Of a stretch of DNA of 64,000 nucleotides, positions 1 through 9,442 are shown in pieces. Position 1 is the first letter of the stretch. Each line of letters opens with the position of its first letter. This DNA is from an uncultured Roseobacter sp. (GTDB taxonomy: Bacteria > Pseudomonadota > Alphaproteobacteria > Rhodobacterales > Rhodobacteraceae), in assembly GCF_947491795.1 (NCBI RefSeq), contig NZ_CANLKW010000003.1:496001-560000 (forward strand), in the 5' to 3' direction. Position numbers and translations under genes: made by a program. The notes below the pieces were generated by a model, which had not been told where the DNA came from, ran no database searches, and saw only the letters and a program-made list of their open reading frames with translations.

Positions 1-685
1 CAAAATCAGCAAGGTATCTGGACATCAGGGGCTGGATATACGCATTGGCAATCGTTGTGCACAGCCGGTCAAACTCTCGCGCTTCCGGGCTTATCTCATG
101 GCTCAGCGAGACAACTGTCCCGGGCAGGTATTGTTGCAGCAGTTCTGCCAGCCTGCGTTCGTGGGCAGGGTTCGCATATGCGTGCAGCAGGCAGATCGCA
201 ACCGCCTCGACACGTGCCTCCCGCAACCGGTCCGCCAGATCAGCGACCGCAGCTTCATCCAGGGGGATCAGTTCTGCACGGCGCGCATCCATCCTACCAC
301 CGATTGTGAAGGCACGCGATCTTGGGACAAGCAGATCCGGCTTCACCAGATTGATGGCGTACTGACTGTACCTGCGCTCATAAGCAATTTCGAGGATATC
401 GCGAAACCCCTCGGTGGTGACTGTTGCAACTCTGGCACCGCGCTTTTCGATATGCGCGTTGGTCGCAAGGGTAGTGCCATGGATAAACCCATCGATTTCC
501 TGCATGGAAGCACCGGCCGCGGTAAGGGCTTCCTGTGCACCAGAAAGAGCGGCTTCGACAGGGGCGTCCGGAGTTGTCGGGACTTTACAGGTCGCGACAA
601 CCCGAGCGTTGGCGTCCACAATTGCTGTGTCTGTAAAAGTGCCACCGATATCGATTGCCATGCGCAATCCGCGCGACTGTGTCAT
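1..685 (-). CDS. hyuA: N-methylhydantoinase A / oxoprolinase subunit, N-terminal part (runs off the window)
   Basis: Only the N-terminal ~228 residues lie in the window; the frame stays open to base 1. Translation shows the actin-like ATPase phosphate-1 motif AIDIGGTFTDTAIVD near the start, then IHGTTLATNAHIEKRGA and GFRDILEIAYERRY, diagnostic of the hydantoinase A/oxoprolinase N-terminal domain. The family hydrolyses hydantoin, oxoproline or acetone-like substrates at the cost of ATP, normally with a HyuB partner, which would lie to the left of the window. Of three possible ATGs (691, 685, 661) I chose 685 because AGGA sits 7 nt upstream of it. Substrate is unknown. The other hydantoin/pyrimidine genes at 9.4-12.5 kb are not adjacent, so a shared pathway is only a possibility. 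Confidence 0.85.
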   Translation of the reverse strand, partial: MTQSRGLRMAIDIGGTFTDTAIVDANARVVATCKVPTTPDAPVEAALSGAQEALTAAGASMQEIDGFIHGTTLATNAHIEKRGARVATVTTEGFRDILEIAYERRYSQYAINLVKPDLLVPRSRAFTIGGRMDARRAELIPLDEAAVADLADRLREARVEAVAICLLHAYANPAHERRLAELLQQYLPGTVVSLSHEISPEAREFDRLCTTIANAYIQPLMSRYLADF

Positions 686-1054
686 TGGCATATCCTGAAG
701 ATGAGAAAACGTGCAAGTTGCAGGCCCGCATGTCCGGGCTGGGCTGATCTGCTGTCAGACGACGAGGTCGCACCCCGTATGCCGGCGCGTCATGCCCGCG
801 GCTCCGGATATCAAAACAGTATCTGTGCCAATCAACATATGTGCCTCTCTCAGGGTCTGAGTTTAGGCAGTGGCCATGAGGATCTGTCAAGGATCAATAT
901 CTATTTCGCAAGCTCACATGAGCGCTCATCCTCATGAAAGGCGGCGAAGAAGGATCGGCCCGTTATAGGAATAGTGACAAATTTTTGTACTTGGATTTCG
1001 CCCGTAAAGCAGCCGTTTACCGGTTTAGTGGCAGTTTGCGGCAGCAAAAGCTGA
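686..1054. other. Intergenic region between divergent hyuA and the GGDEF-EAL gene
   Basis: No convincing gene in either strand. It must contain the promoters of the two divergent genes. The last ~100 bases, with a run of Ts around 973-978, are more AT-rich than the rest, but I cannot assign a clear -35/-10 pair. No hairpin or repeat stands out. Confidence 0.5.
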
Positions 1055-3115
1055 ATGGGCGGAAAAGCATTGTATCGGATAATCGAATGTCTGACCCAGG
1101 AACATGATTACTTCCTTGTCGCCGCCGCCGCTCTTGTCTGCGTCGTTGGTTCCTGCCTGTCCGTCCTCATCGCACGACGCCTGATTTTCGCGACGGAACG
1201 GCGCAAATACATCCAGTTGGGTCTTGGCAGTCTCATCTCGGGTGCAACAATCTGGTCCACACATTTTATCGCCATGCTTGCCTATGAACCCGGTTTCGAA
1301 CACGGATATGAACCTGTTCTGACCGGTGTTTCCCTGGCGGTGGGTGTGCTGGGCGTTCTGGCCACAAATACCTTTCTTGCCTTTGGCAAGCATCGCTGGG
1401 TTTTCGTGATCGCGGGAGCCGGTTTTGGGTTGACTGTTTCAGCCATGCACTATGTGGGCATGGCCGCTTTTCTTCTCCCCGGGCAGATCAACTGGAATGT
1501 CACCAGCGTGGCCGCATCGATCATATTGGGAACGACGCTGGGTGCCGCAGCTTATCACCGGATAGTTTATCCGGTAACGCGATATTGCTGGATGGGTGGC
1601 GCTTTTCTCATGGTTCTGGCGATTTGCTCTATGCACTTCACCGGAATGTCTGCGATCACGCTTGAGCTCAGCCCGTTTATCATTGTTCCGGAACAGGTTT
1701 TGCCTGATGGTCTGCTGGGTCTTCTGGTTTCAGCCGTGACAGTAATCATTCTTGTTGTCGGCTTCGCTTCTATCAGCCTTGAGGTGAACCTGGAACGCGA
1801 AGCGATTGAACAGCTGGAGCATACTGCCCATCATGATCGCCTGACAGGGCTGCCCAACAGGCTGGAGCTGTCCCGCCAGACAAAAGTATTCGATAAAACC
1901 CTCGCTGATTTTGGCGGCATGAATGCGGCAACGTTCACCATTGATCTTGATCTTTTCAAGGAAATCAACGACCTGCACGGAAACGCTGCTGGTGATGAAA
2001 TCCTGAGAAAAATCGGGCAGCGGCTTGGTGCTCTCTGCGGCGAGGGCGAATTCATAGCGCGTAGCGGTGGGGATGAATTCGTTGCTCTGAAACTGAACAT
2101 CGTAACAATAGAAGAAGCAAAAGCTTTTGCGGAGCGCATCAGCAACCAGATTTCCATACCGGTCGATATTGCAGGATTGTCTACGATCGTCCGCGCTTCA
2201 ATCGGTGGTGCGACGACGCTTGATGACGGCAGAAAAACATCGGATCTTCTCCAGAAGTCTGACCTTGCGCTTTATCGGGCCAAGCTCGATCCCGAAACGG
2301 ATGTCTGTTTTTACCACCCGGACATGGATGAACAGAGCCGCGAAAGGCTTCTGATGATCGCAGATCTGCGGCAGGCCGCGTCGCGCGGCGAGTTTGAACT
2401 GGTTTATCAGTTGCAAAATGACCTGGTATCACTTGAACCGGTAGGGTTTGAGGTCCTGATCCGATGGAACCACCCGGAAAAAGGCCGGATCAGCCCAAGT
2501 GAGTTCATCCCTCTGGCGGAGGAAACGGGTCTGATCCGCGAAATTGGTCTTTGGGTTTTGCGAACTGCCTGCCTGCAGGCTGCCACCTGGACCAAACCGT
2601 TCAGCGTCGCGGTCAATGTCGCGCCCCAACAGCTTGTACAACCTGCTTTTCTTGAGCATTTGTCCGACATCCTGATGGAAAGCAGATTGCCGCCAGAGCG
2701 TCTTGAACTGGAAGTTACAGAAGCCAGCATTATCGAAGATCAGGCCTCAACCATTGAAGTGATGCACAAGATCAAGAAAATGGGCGTTCGGATCGCCATG
2801 GATGACTTTGGCACCGGCTATTCCTCACTGGCGACACTGCAAGCGTTTCCATTCGACAAAATCAAAATCGATCAGAGTTTTATACAGGACGTCGATACGG
2901 ATCATCAGCGGGCGGCCATCGTGCGCTCGACACTGCTTCTGGGTGACGCGTTGAAAATCCCCGTCCTTGCTGAAGGTGTCGAACAGCTGAAAGAGCTGAA
3001 CTTTCTGCGGTCCGAAAACTGTACCTATGTTCAGGGTTACTATTTCGGAAAACCCCTCAGCCTTGAAGACATCCAGCCAATCGTGAGAGCAGTGGACGCA
3101 AAAAAGGTTTCGTGA
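1055..3115 (+). CDS. MHYT-GGDEF-EAL membrane protein (c-di-GMP synthesis/degradation)
   Basis: 686 residues. Residues ~15-235 form an MHYT sensor of membrane helices carrying THFIAM (69), MHYVGM (131) and MHFTGM (193); MHYT domains are thought to bind copper and sense O2, CO or NO. The GGDEF domain has an intact SGGDEF (338-342) and the metal region TIDLDLFKEIND, but no RxxD inhibitory site ahead of it. The EAL domain keeps the catalytic landmarks NVAPQQL, EVTEASI, DDFGTGYSSL, KIKIDQSFI and LAEGVEQ; its signature reads EVLIRW (466-468) in place of EALIRW, a common variant. Both halves therefore look active, so the protein could make and break c-di-GMP in response to a membrane signal. A TTG at 1070 behind GGGCGGA is an alternative start that fits MHYT N-termini better. 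Confidence 0.92.
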   Translation: MGGKALYRIIECLTQEHDYFLVAAAALVCVVGSCLSVLIARRLIFATERRKYIQLGLGSLISGATIWSTHFIAMLAYEPGFEHGYEPVLTGVSLAVGVLGVLATNTFLAFGKHRWVFVIAGAGFGLTVSAMHYVGMAAFLLPGQINWNVTSVAASIILGTTLGAAAYHRIVYPVTRYCWMGGAFLMVLAICSMHFTGMSAITLELSPFIIVPEQVLPDGLLGLLVSAVTVIILVVGFASISLEVNLEREAIEQLEHTAHHDRLTGLPNRLELSRQTKVFDKTLADFGGMNAATFTIDLDLFKEINDLHGNAAGDEILRKIGQRLGALCGEGEFIARSGGDEFVALKLNIVTIEEAKAFAERISNQISIPVDIAGLSTIVRASIGGATTLDDGRKTSDLLQKSDLALYRAKLDPETDVCFYHPDMDEQSRERLLMIADLRQAASRGEFELVYQLQNDLVSLEPVGFEVLIRWNHPEKGRISPSEFIPLAEETGLIREIGLWVLRTACLQAATWTKPFSVAVNVAPQQLVQPAFLEHLSDILMESRLPPERLELEVTEASIIEDQASTIEVMHKIKKMGVRIAMDDFGTGYSSLATLQAFPFDKIKIDQSFIQDVDTDHQRAAIVRSTLLLGDALKIPVLAEGVEQLKELNFLRSENCTYVQGYYFGKPLSLEDIQPIVRAVDAKKVS

Positions 3116-3142
3116 CCTCACCTTTTCGTTGCTTTGCAGAAT

Positions 3143-3943
3143 TCAGGTCAGCGCAAGAACATCCACGGGTTTCTCAACCCCTTTCAGTTCCGGCTGCATA
3201 AAGTCAGCGGGGTCATGTTCCAGGCCCGCTGCTTCGCAGGTGGCCCGGCTGATCAGTGCCTGTCCTGCGCCCGCCGCAGCAGATATACGCGCCACCACGT
3301 TTACCTCGTGTCCAAAGGCACTGATGTCCTGGATGTCGTTGCTGGCAGCGGCAATCGTGCCGAGGTAAGCTTCTCCGGTATGCACACCAATGCCAATCGG
3401 CAGCTCAATCCCCCTGGGCGCCAGTTTGCCGACCTCCTGCTGAAGACGCCGGGCGGCGGCAATCCCCTTTTTGGCATGATCGGCTCCGGCAATGCCGGGT
3501 GGCCAGACGGCGACGACGCCATCACCAATGAATTCGAGCACTGACCCATCCGTCTTGGCCATTGCATCCAGCGCCACATTGCGCAGTTCGGCCACCAGGT
3601 TCATAAACTCCCGCGCCGGCATGTCTGCAGAAAGGCCGGTTGAATTCCGAATATCCACAAACATCATGGTCATCGGCGTGTCGGTTCCGCCGGGATAGGC
3701 CTTGAGAAACTCATCACATGCATTGCAGAACAGTGGATTTCGTTTGGACTGGCGGATCCCTTTGAACGTACGCAATGCCCAGCCACCCAATCCACTGAAG
3801 GGCGCGATACAAAGCTTGCATCTTGGATCACTTGGCAGTGACCCAAAACGTTTTTTCTTGGACAAAAGAAGCGGATGGCCCTCGATCAGGACAAGTTTCC
3901 AGACTTCCTCGTTGCCGTCTTGTCGCGCATAATCTGAAGTCAT
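3143..3943 (-). CDS. Class III adenylate/guanylate cyclase with N-terminal Cys4 motif
   Basis: 266 residues. The C-terminal half (~90-260) is a cyclase homology domain: metal Asp97 in MFVDIRNSTG, metal Asp141 in EFIGDGVVAVW, and the NVVARI helix with its ribose-binding Asn and catalytic Arg. At the position where strict adenylyl cyclases usually carry purine-recognising Lys (KFIGD) this protein has Glu137, so ATP versus GTP specificity cannot be read off. Residues 42-45 (CKLC) and 73-76 (CNAC) make a Cys4 pair likely to bind zinc. There is no membrane segment. It starts 11 bases after the upstream gene's stop, with AGGA further upstream than ideal, and is the third gene of the decarboxylase operon. 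It converges on the GGDEF-EAL gene. Confidence 0.88.
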   Translation of the reverse strand: MTSDYARQDGNEEVWKLVLIEGHPLLLSKKKRFGSLPSDPRCKLCIAPFSGLGGWALRTFKGIRQSKRNPLFCNACDEFLKAYPGGTDTPMTMMFVDIRNSTGLSADMPAREFMNLVAELRNVALDAMAKTDGSVLEFIGDGVVAVWPPGIAGADHAKKGIAAARRLQQEVGKLAPRGIELPIGIGVHTGEAYLGTIAAASNDIQDISAFGHEVNVVARISAAAGAGQALISRATCEAAGLEHDPADFMQPELKGVEKPVDVLALT

Positions 3944-3954
3944 TTTAGGTATTC

Positions 3955-4875
3955 CTATTGTTTTGCGATCAGGAACCGGTCCGGTGTGGGTGAGATATTC
4001 ATCGATTCAGCCTCCGGGCAGGGCATGACAGCCTCGCTGTTTGATACGCCTGTTGCGCAGAGCACCGTGTGCCCCACAGTGACCTGACGGGGCGGCCCCA
4101 TCCCGCGATACATCACCTCGATGGTTTCTCCGTTGGCAAAGGGGCTTGAGCACGGAATAGTCGGCTTCCCCTCAGCGTCACGCAACCGAACCGAAGGTAC
4201 AGTGACGATCACGCCGGCTTTCAGAAGGGTCGGATGAAGCCAGGAGGGCGCGGATTTCAACGTCAGCTGATGATCATAGTCCGGCCCAAAAGCATCGGGC
4301 TCAAACGGTCCGCTGGCCAGACTGGCCGTTTGCAGATTTGTCATATGCGCTTCACCATCCTCACCAAAAAGCAGGTATGTAGCGATGTCAGGCTGCTGGT
4401 AATGGTGGGCAAATGGACGGAACAGAACCATCCGTCCGACAGTTGCGGTAAAATCGCCCGCGATCGGCTGGACGACTTTTTCAGGATCCCATGGGAAAAA
4501 ATGTGGATCATCCAGGAATTCGGGCGGAAAAGACGGCATGCCCTGAAAAATATTGGCGCGGAATGTCCGCTTTTCCCGGGAGGGTATCGCCGGAATAATG
4601 AAGGGATCTTCGGCGTGATTGCACATCACGATAAAATCGCCCGGGTTATTGCGGCGGACCTGGCGGTATTCTTCCAGCACCGCATCCGGCAGCTCTGCGC
4701 GATAGGCAATCTGATACTTGTGAACTTCGTGGTGATACTGGGTCATATGAACTGCAAAGACATGCTCGTAACCAATCAGCGAGAACGCATGCAGATGGGG
4801 GGGATTGTAGACAACATTCGCCAGCTGTGGCTCAATTGCGCCTTCGGGCGGTGCGTGATGATGTGAATGATCCAT
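3955..4875 (-). CDS. Conserved-looking protein of unknown function, His-rich N-terminus
   Basis: 306 residues; I do not recognise the family. The N-terminus is His-rich (MDHSHHHAPP; later HLHAF, YHHEVHKY) and further His/Asp-rich stretches occur (CNHAEDPF, FRPFAHHY, GPDYDHQL), suggesting a metal site or a soluble beta-rich enzyme. No signal peptide or membrane helix is seen. GAGGGGG precedes the ATG by a good distance. It lies 12 bases after the decarboxylase gene and 11 bases before the cyclase gene on the same strand, so the three are almost certainly co-transcribed. A role in handling the amine made by the decarboxylase is only an inference from position. Confidence 0.8.
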   Translation of the reverse strand: MDHSHHHAPPEGAIEPQLANVVYNPPHLHAFSLIGYEHVFAVHMTQYHHEVHKYQIAYRAELPDAVLEEYRQVRRNNPGDFIVMCNHAEDPFIIPAIPSREKRTFRANIFQGMPSFPPEFLDDPHFFPWDPEKVVQPIAGDFTATVGRMVLFRPFAHHYQQPDIATYLLFGEDGEAHMTNLQTASLASGPFEPDAFGPDYDHQLTLKSAPSWLHPTLLKAGVIVTVPSVRLRDAEGKPTIPCSSPFANGETIEVMYRGMGPPRQVTVGHTVLCATGVSNSEAVMPCPEAESMNISPTPDRFLIAKQ

Positions 4876-4887
4876 TTGCAGTCCCCC

Positions 4888-7392
4888 TCAGTCCTCTGGC
4901 GTCTTGATGGCTTCGATCGCTGCCGGCAGATCGGAAGAACTGTCGGGCAACTGTGGCCCCTCATAGGGTGAGCCACCCGCACGGTAATACTCCCGCCCGT
5001 GATCAAACTTGTGCTGATCGCGCACATAGTGTGCAGCTTCGGTCGCGACGCCGTGGAGCACTTTTATGATTTCCGGCGTAAAATCCCCTTTTTTGGTCTG
5101 GGTCAGCCACGGGTTCTGCTGTGTGGAGATCAGGAACTTGATCCCGACGCCCGGCTCCGGGTTCACACCGATCCGCCGCGCATAATTGTCGACAAACTCC
5201 TGGCCGTACACATCCGGATCGAAGCTGGAGGCCGTCACCAGCAGATCGACGCCCGGTTGCCCGTCGTCACTGAACTTTTGCATGCTCATCGCTTCGAACA
5301 TGCGTTCGTTCATTTCATTCAGGCGCGAAATTTTCCGGTTCTGAGCATACCCGTCGATATAGTTAAAAGAATAGGCCACGATGCACTGATCCGAACCCAT
5401 TTCCGCAAAAAGCTCACGCAGTTCAAAATCATGCGCCAGGGCGGCCAGCAGATCATCATCAGACGGTGCCTTAAAGACCTTGTCCCGGATCATGGCTATC
5501 TGTTTGCGCACCTCGGTTCTGGAAGCGCCAACCTTTTCGGCCGGCAACCGCTGGAAAGTGGTCACATAAAAGGGATCTTCCGGCCCGGCCATTCCCACCA
5601 GCCCGGCGTAGAAACGCTTGCTCGCGAACATGCATTTTCCCAGCAGGGCACCGTAACCTGTGCGATCCGCAGGGATCAGGCTGTGTGACATGTAAACAGC
5701 AGTGGCCGCAGCACCGGGTTTTGACCCCTCCACCCCGTAAAAGCCGACCGATTGGGCGATGTCGCCGTGCTGAACTACGGGGGATGCAAAAGCGATCAGA
5801 TGGCGCAGTCCGCCGTTCCGGTAGCACAGTGCGCCTGCCGGGTAGACGACAAATCCGCCCTTGTGCGGGTCAACGGTGATTGTATCGCAATGATGCAGTG
5901 CTGCGTACTGCCGCCGTACATATTCGTTCAGGTCGATGCCTGGCGCAAACTGCACGTTGCGCCGCGTGAACATATCCTTGGAAGCCCAGTCTTTGAGACT
6001 GGGAACCTTGCCCGGGGGCACAGATGACTTTGACGCGGGCAGTTGCGTGTCAGGCAGCGCATCGGGGTCATCCACACCGTAAATTTTTATCATCTGGCGT
6101 TCCAGATCGGCGCGCTCTGCATCTGTTTTGGCAGCGTCATACTGCCTGTCCAGCCAGGAATTGCGCAGCATGGATGCAAAGTACCCACCCCATGCTGCAT
6201 CCGCATGCAAAGAGAACTCCAACCCACGCTGGCGAAACTCGTTTCGGATTTTGACGATCTCATGCAAAGGATCGACAGCGCTTTCTTCGGTGCTTCCAAT
6301 CACTGCAACGACCTGAACGACAGGTCTGCCTTCCTGCAGGCACGCCTCCAGCATCTGCCGCAGATGAACGGGATCGGTCCGGGCGTCCAGATCCACCCTT
6401 ATGCCGTGCACCGCGGCGCGACCAAGTCCCAGCAGCGAGCCCGCCTTGATCCATGAATAATGCGCGGTTGCAGGCGTCATGACCACCGGGGAAGGCGTAT
6501 CCGGCAGAAAACGCCGGTGGAACTCCAGCAGTCCAAGATCCTGCACCGAATACGCCGCCAGAGCAGCCTTCAGAGTGTCTTCGCTGATACCGGCCGTTTT
6601 GCTGATGCGTGTCGGCAGTTTGATCGCCTGATCAATCGGCAGGTTCAGCAGGCTCCAGTTATCCAGATCCAGCAAACGCCGTCTTTTGCCCTGCAATGTG
6701 GTAACAGTAACGTCCCGTGCCGCAGCCATATCCGGATCATGACGAATGGCCTGTGCCAGCCCCACCCCCAGATACTTGATGTTTCTCGCGGCCCACATGC
6801 TTTCGATATTTGCAACACTGCCGTCACAGGTAATGTGACCCCACGGACGAATGGCTCCGTGACGCACCGCCTCGCGATCCGGAATCGTATAGCCCAGCAT
6901 GCGACACATATCGTCGCCCGCCTCCATCTCCAGAGCCGTGGTGATGGGCGAGGCCTCGGGTGTGCAGTTGTTCTGATTGTAGAGCATCGTGGAAAAGTAA
7001 CCGACGACGCTGGGCAGCGTTGTATCCCAGTACATATGGCTCTGGTTACGGTAGCTGGACATCGGGACAGAGCCCTTCAGAAAACCCAGTACCTCCCTGA
7101 AACGCTCCTCAAACAGCGCCCGTCCAGTGGTGTATCCGCTGTTCTCCAGTTCCGTGACAGAGAATGCTTCAGGATCATCCGGCTGGTACTCCCGCCGGGC
7201 ACTTACGGCCTCGTCAATTGCAAGAGTGATCATTTCGCGCAGGAAGTCTTCGTTTTCGGCCTTGGGGCCCAGAAACCACGCCGCAGGCAGACTGCCACCT
7301 GGCCGGTCGAGACTGAGCTTATCCTGGAACGCGTTACGCCTGAATTCGTCGATATCGCGCACGAGTTTCGTGCGCTGGCGGCTGATCACCAT
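4888..7392 (-). CDS. Large PLP-dependent decarboxylase, tyrosine-decarboxylase-like
   Basis: 834 residues, group II (fold type I) PLP decarboxylase. Features are GHITCDGSVANIESMWAARN (~185-204), HADAAWGG with cofactor-binding Asp398, and DPHKGGF with Schiff-base Lys511. The N-terminal half (WFLGPKAENEDFLREM, MYWDTTLPSVVGYF, YNQNNCTPEASP) follows the bacterial tyrosine decarboxylase pattern more closely than glutamate or aromatic decarboxylases. It is ~200 residues longer than the ~620-residue lactic acid bacterial enzymes, as I recall them, with an apparent insertion at ~405-480 and a longer C-terminus. It probably decarboxylates an aromatic or related amino acid to an amine. AGGGGGA sits just ahead of the ATG. 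It is first in an operon with the His-rich protein and the cyclase; no antiporter gene is adjacent. Confidence 0.85.
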   Translation of the reverse strand: MVISRQRTKLVRDIDEFRRNAFQDKLSLDRPGGSLPAAWFLGPKAENEDFLREMITLAIDEAVSARREYQPDDPEAFSVTELENSGYTTGRALFEERFREVLGFLKGSVPMSSYRNQSHMYWDTTLPSVVGYFSTMLYNQNNCTPEASPITTALEMEAGDDMCRMLGYTIPDREAVRHGAIRPWGHITCDGSVANIESMWAARNIKYLGVGLAQAIRHDPDMAAARDVTVTTLQGKRRRLLDLDNWSLLNLPIDQAIKLPTRISKTAGISEDTLKAALAAYSVQDLGLLEFHRRFLPDTPSPVVMTPATAHYSWIKAGSLLGLGRAAVHGIRVDLDARTDPVHLRQMLEACLQEGRPVVQVVAVIGSTEESAVDPLHEIVKIRNEFRQRGLEFSLHADAAWGGYFASMLRNSWLDRQYDAAKTDAERADLERQMIKIYGVDDPDALPDTQLPASKSSVPPGKVPSLKDWASKDMFTRRNVQFAPGIDLNEYVRRQYAALHHCDTITVDPHKGGFVVYPAGALCYRNGGLRHLIAFASPVVQHGDIAQSVGFYGVEGSKPGAAATAVYMSHSLIPADRTGYGALLGKCMFASKRFYAGLVGMAGPEDPFYVTTFQRLPAEKVGASRTEVRKQIAMIRDKVFKAPSDDDLLAALAHDFELRELFAEMGSDQCIVAYSFNYIDGYAQNRKISRLNEMNERMFEAMSMQKFSDDGQPGVDLLVTASSFDPDVYGQEFVDNYARRIGVNPEPGVGIKFLISTQQNPWLTQTKKGDFTPEIIKVLHGVATEAAHYVRDQHKFDHGREYYRAGGSPYEGPQLPDSSSDLPAAIEAIKTPED

Positions 7393-7969
7393 TGTATCCC
7401 CCTGTTCATCCCGCGACCTTTGCTGTGCGGGCCGTCTTTTGACGTAACGGTAACAACTAAACTCCTCAGCGACTAGAAAAATCGCCTTTCCTACAATTCA
7501 GAGGAGAAAAGCGGCGCGAAATCATACAGAAAACGGCAATACTGTTCCTGTTCACACCTGTTTGGCGCGAGTCTCATGGAACACTGAGAGCAACCCGCAG
7601 CAGATGCGTGATTGCACCTGACATTCGTATTTTGCAGACACAATTCGCCCCCGCCATTTTTCGATTGAGGTGAATTCAGAACCTGTTGCCGAGCCGGATG
7701 TTATCACGGCAATCCAGCGCATTTGCTTTGGCAAACCTGGTAAAATAGCCCATCACAAATCGCTCGTTATGTGGCAGGCGCCCCGCTGAACGAACGCGCC
7801 ACAAAGGCCCACTGGGACAGCGCACCTGCAAGTCACAAGCCTGTACGGATGCTGTAAACCAGGCCTCTCGTCGTACCGTCTGATGCCATCGCTTACAGCT
7901 GGGAAACGGAAACCACGCTGGATCACTGAGCCGCGCCACCCGCCGTTAAAAAGTTGTGAACAGCGGGTT
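7393..7969. other. 577-bp non-coding stretch upstream of the decarboxylase operon
   Basis: No credible gene on either strand; short frames here have no ribosome site or recognisable product. It lies between the 3' end of the MFS gene and the start of the decarboxylase operon, both on the minus strand, so the decarboxylase promoter must lie inside. The part nearest the gene (about 7440-7560) is AT-richer. I found no clear promoter hexamers or terminator. Confidence 0.5.
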
Positions 7970-9163
7970 TCAGTCGCGCGGGCCAGACGTGCGCAGTGCC
8001 GGTGCCAGAGCAAATGCCAGCAAGGCAAGCAGTGCCAGCAGCACGAAGGAAAGCCTTAAGCCGGTCATCTGAGCCACGAAACCAATAACGGGGGGCCCGA
8101 GTAACAAGCCACCGTAACCGAGTGTTGCTACTGCGGCGATTGCCGGGCCCGGTGCCACATGTGCGTCACGAGCGGCGCGCGAAAAGGCGAGCGGCATAAG
8201 GACAGCGTACCCGGCCCCGACCAGCGCGAAACCACCCAAAACAACAATCGGTGTTTGGCCAAGAACGACAGTCGTCAGTCCGGCAAATGCCGAGGCAGCA
8301 CTCGCTCTAGTCGTTACCACCGGCCCGAAACGCTCAACCAGACGCCCGCCGGACAGGCGGACGAGCACCATCGTCACACTGAATGTGGCATATCCCAGAG
8401 CAGCCTGCGCTTTTCCGGACCCGACCGCAGTGCGCAGGAAAACAGCACTCCAGTCAGCGATTGCGCCCTCTCCCATCGAAGCTGTAAATGCGATCAGACC
8501 AATCAGAACCAGCGGACCGGTCGGCAAGGCGAGCAGCGGTCCGGATGTGTTGTCTGGTGTGGCCGCCACGCGCTCCTGCACTGCAGGGATCATAATTGCA
8601 ACCGCAGTCAGGCCGCCGGCAAATGCCACGATGATGAAATGGACCTGTGGCTCCAGTCCAGAGCGCACGGCAACATACCCACTGGCGGCGCCGATCCCGG
8701 CCCCCAGACTGAACATTGCATGAAAAACCGACATCGTGCTACGTTTCAGCCGATCTTCACATTGCGCGCCCCAGCCGTTCATGGCGACATCCATTGACCC
8801 GTGCACCGCCCCGAAGAGAAACAAGGCCGCCCCGAGAGAAACCGGCCCCGGTGCCAATGCGAGCCCGACGAGAACCGGCCCGTATACCCAGCCGCAGCGC
8901 AGCGTTAATCTGTCCGCACCCCATTTTTCAGACAGGGCCCCGGCCAGTGGGAAGGACACGATTGCCCCCGCCGCCAGAGCCAGCAAAAGCAGCCCCAGCG
9001 CGCCGGGTTCGAGGTCAAAACGCTCTTTGAAAGCGGGAACGCGGGACGCCCAGACACCAAACAAAAGCCCGTTAAACAGAAAGGCTGCGGTAACCGCACG
9101 CCATACGCCATCCCGCCAGAGTGGTCCGCCGGCAACCGGCCCGCTTTGTGTTTCTTCAGACAT
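7970..9163 (-). CDS. MFS transporter, YbjJ-like
   Basis: 397 residues with about twelve hydrophobic helices. Segments FGVWASRVPAFKERF, GALSEKWGADRL, HGSMDVAMNGWGAQCE and FHAMFSLGAGIGAASG resemble the YbjJ/FucP-like branch of the major facilitator superfamily. The substrate is unknown. It is divergent from the dihydropyrimidinase operon across 279 bp, so transport of a hydantoin, pyrimidine or breakdown product is a reasonable guess from position only. The ribosome site is weak (AGGGG about 13 nt upstream of the ATG). Confidence 0.85.
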   Translation of the reverse strand: MSEETQSGPVAGGPLWRDGVWRAVTAAFLFNGLLFGVWASRVPAFKERFDLEPGALGLLLLALAAGAIVSFPLAGALSEKWGADRLTLRCGWVYGPVLVGLALAPGPVSLGAALFLFGAVHGSMDVAMNGWGAQCEDRLKRSTMSVFHAMFSLGAGIGAASGYVAVRSGLEPQVHFIIVAFAGGLTAVAIMIPAVQERVAATPDNTSGPLLALPTGPLVLIGLIAFTASMGEGAIADWSAVFLRTAVGSGKAQAALGYATFSVTMVLVRLSGGRLVERFGPVVTTRASAASAFAGLTTVVLGQTPIVVLGGFALVGAGYAVLMPLAFSRAARDAHVAPGPAIAAVATLGYGGLLLGPPVIGFVAQMTGLRLSFVLLALLALLAFALAPALRTSGPRD

Positions 9164-9275
9164 TCAGCAAATTTACCCCTGCATCGCGCAACAGCCCCGC
9201 CCGGCACCTGTCTACAGAGGGCACAATGACGTTAAATTCGGCGAGCGCCAGTGGCATCCAGGGCAGGGGCGCTGA

Positions 9276-9300
9276 CAAATCGTAAGCTGAACTTGATTTG
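9276..9300. promoter_or_regulatory. Interrupted dyad in the divergent MFS / dihydropyrimidinase promoter region
   Basis: CAAATC at 9276-9281 and GATTTG at 9295-9300 form a 6-bp inverted repeat with a 13-base spacer, in the 279-bp region between the divergent genes. It could be an activator or repressor site, for instance for a LysR protein, but a dyad of this size can occur by chance. Confidence 0.22.
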
Positions 9301-9442
9301 CGAACGCGGGCGGGCCGTTCAAAGCGTTACCACTGTTGTCAGTGATGCTGCAGGCACCCGGTGTCGCAGTACGCATAACCGAAACCTTTGCATTGGCTGA
9401 ATTTCCCGGCATTCTGCGAGAGAACAATACAGGCAGAACATC

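Noticed and set aside
6460..7476. 338-codon plus-strand frame
   Set aside because: It lies fully antisense to the PLP decarboxylase, which has intact catalytic motifs; no homology or ribosome site is seen.
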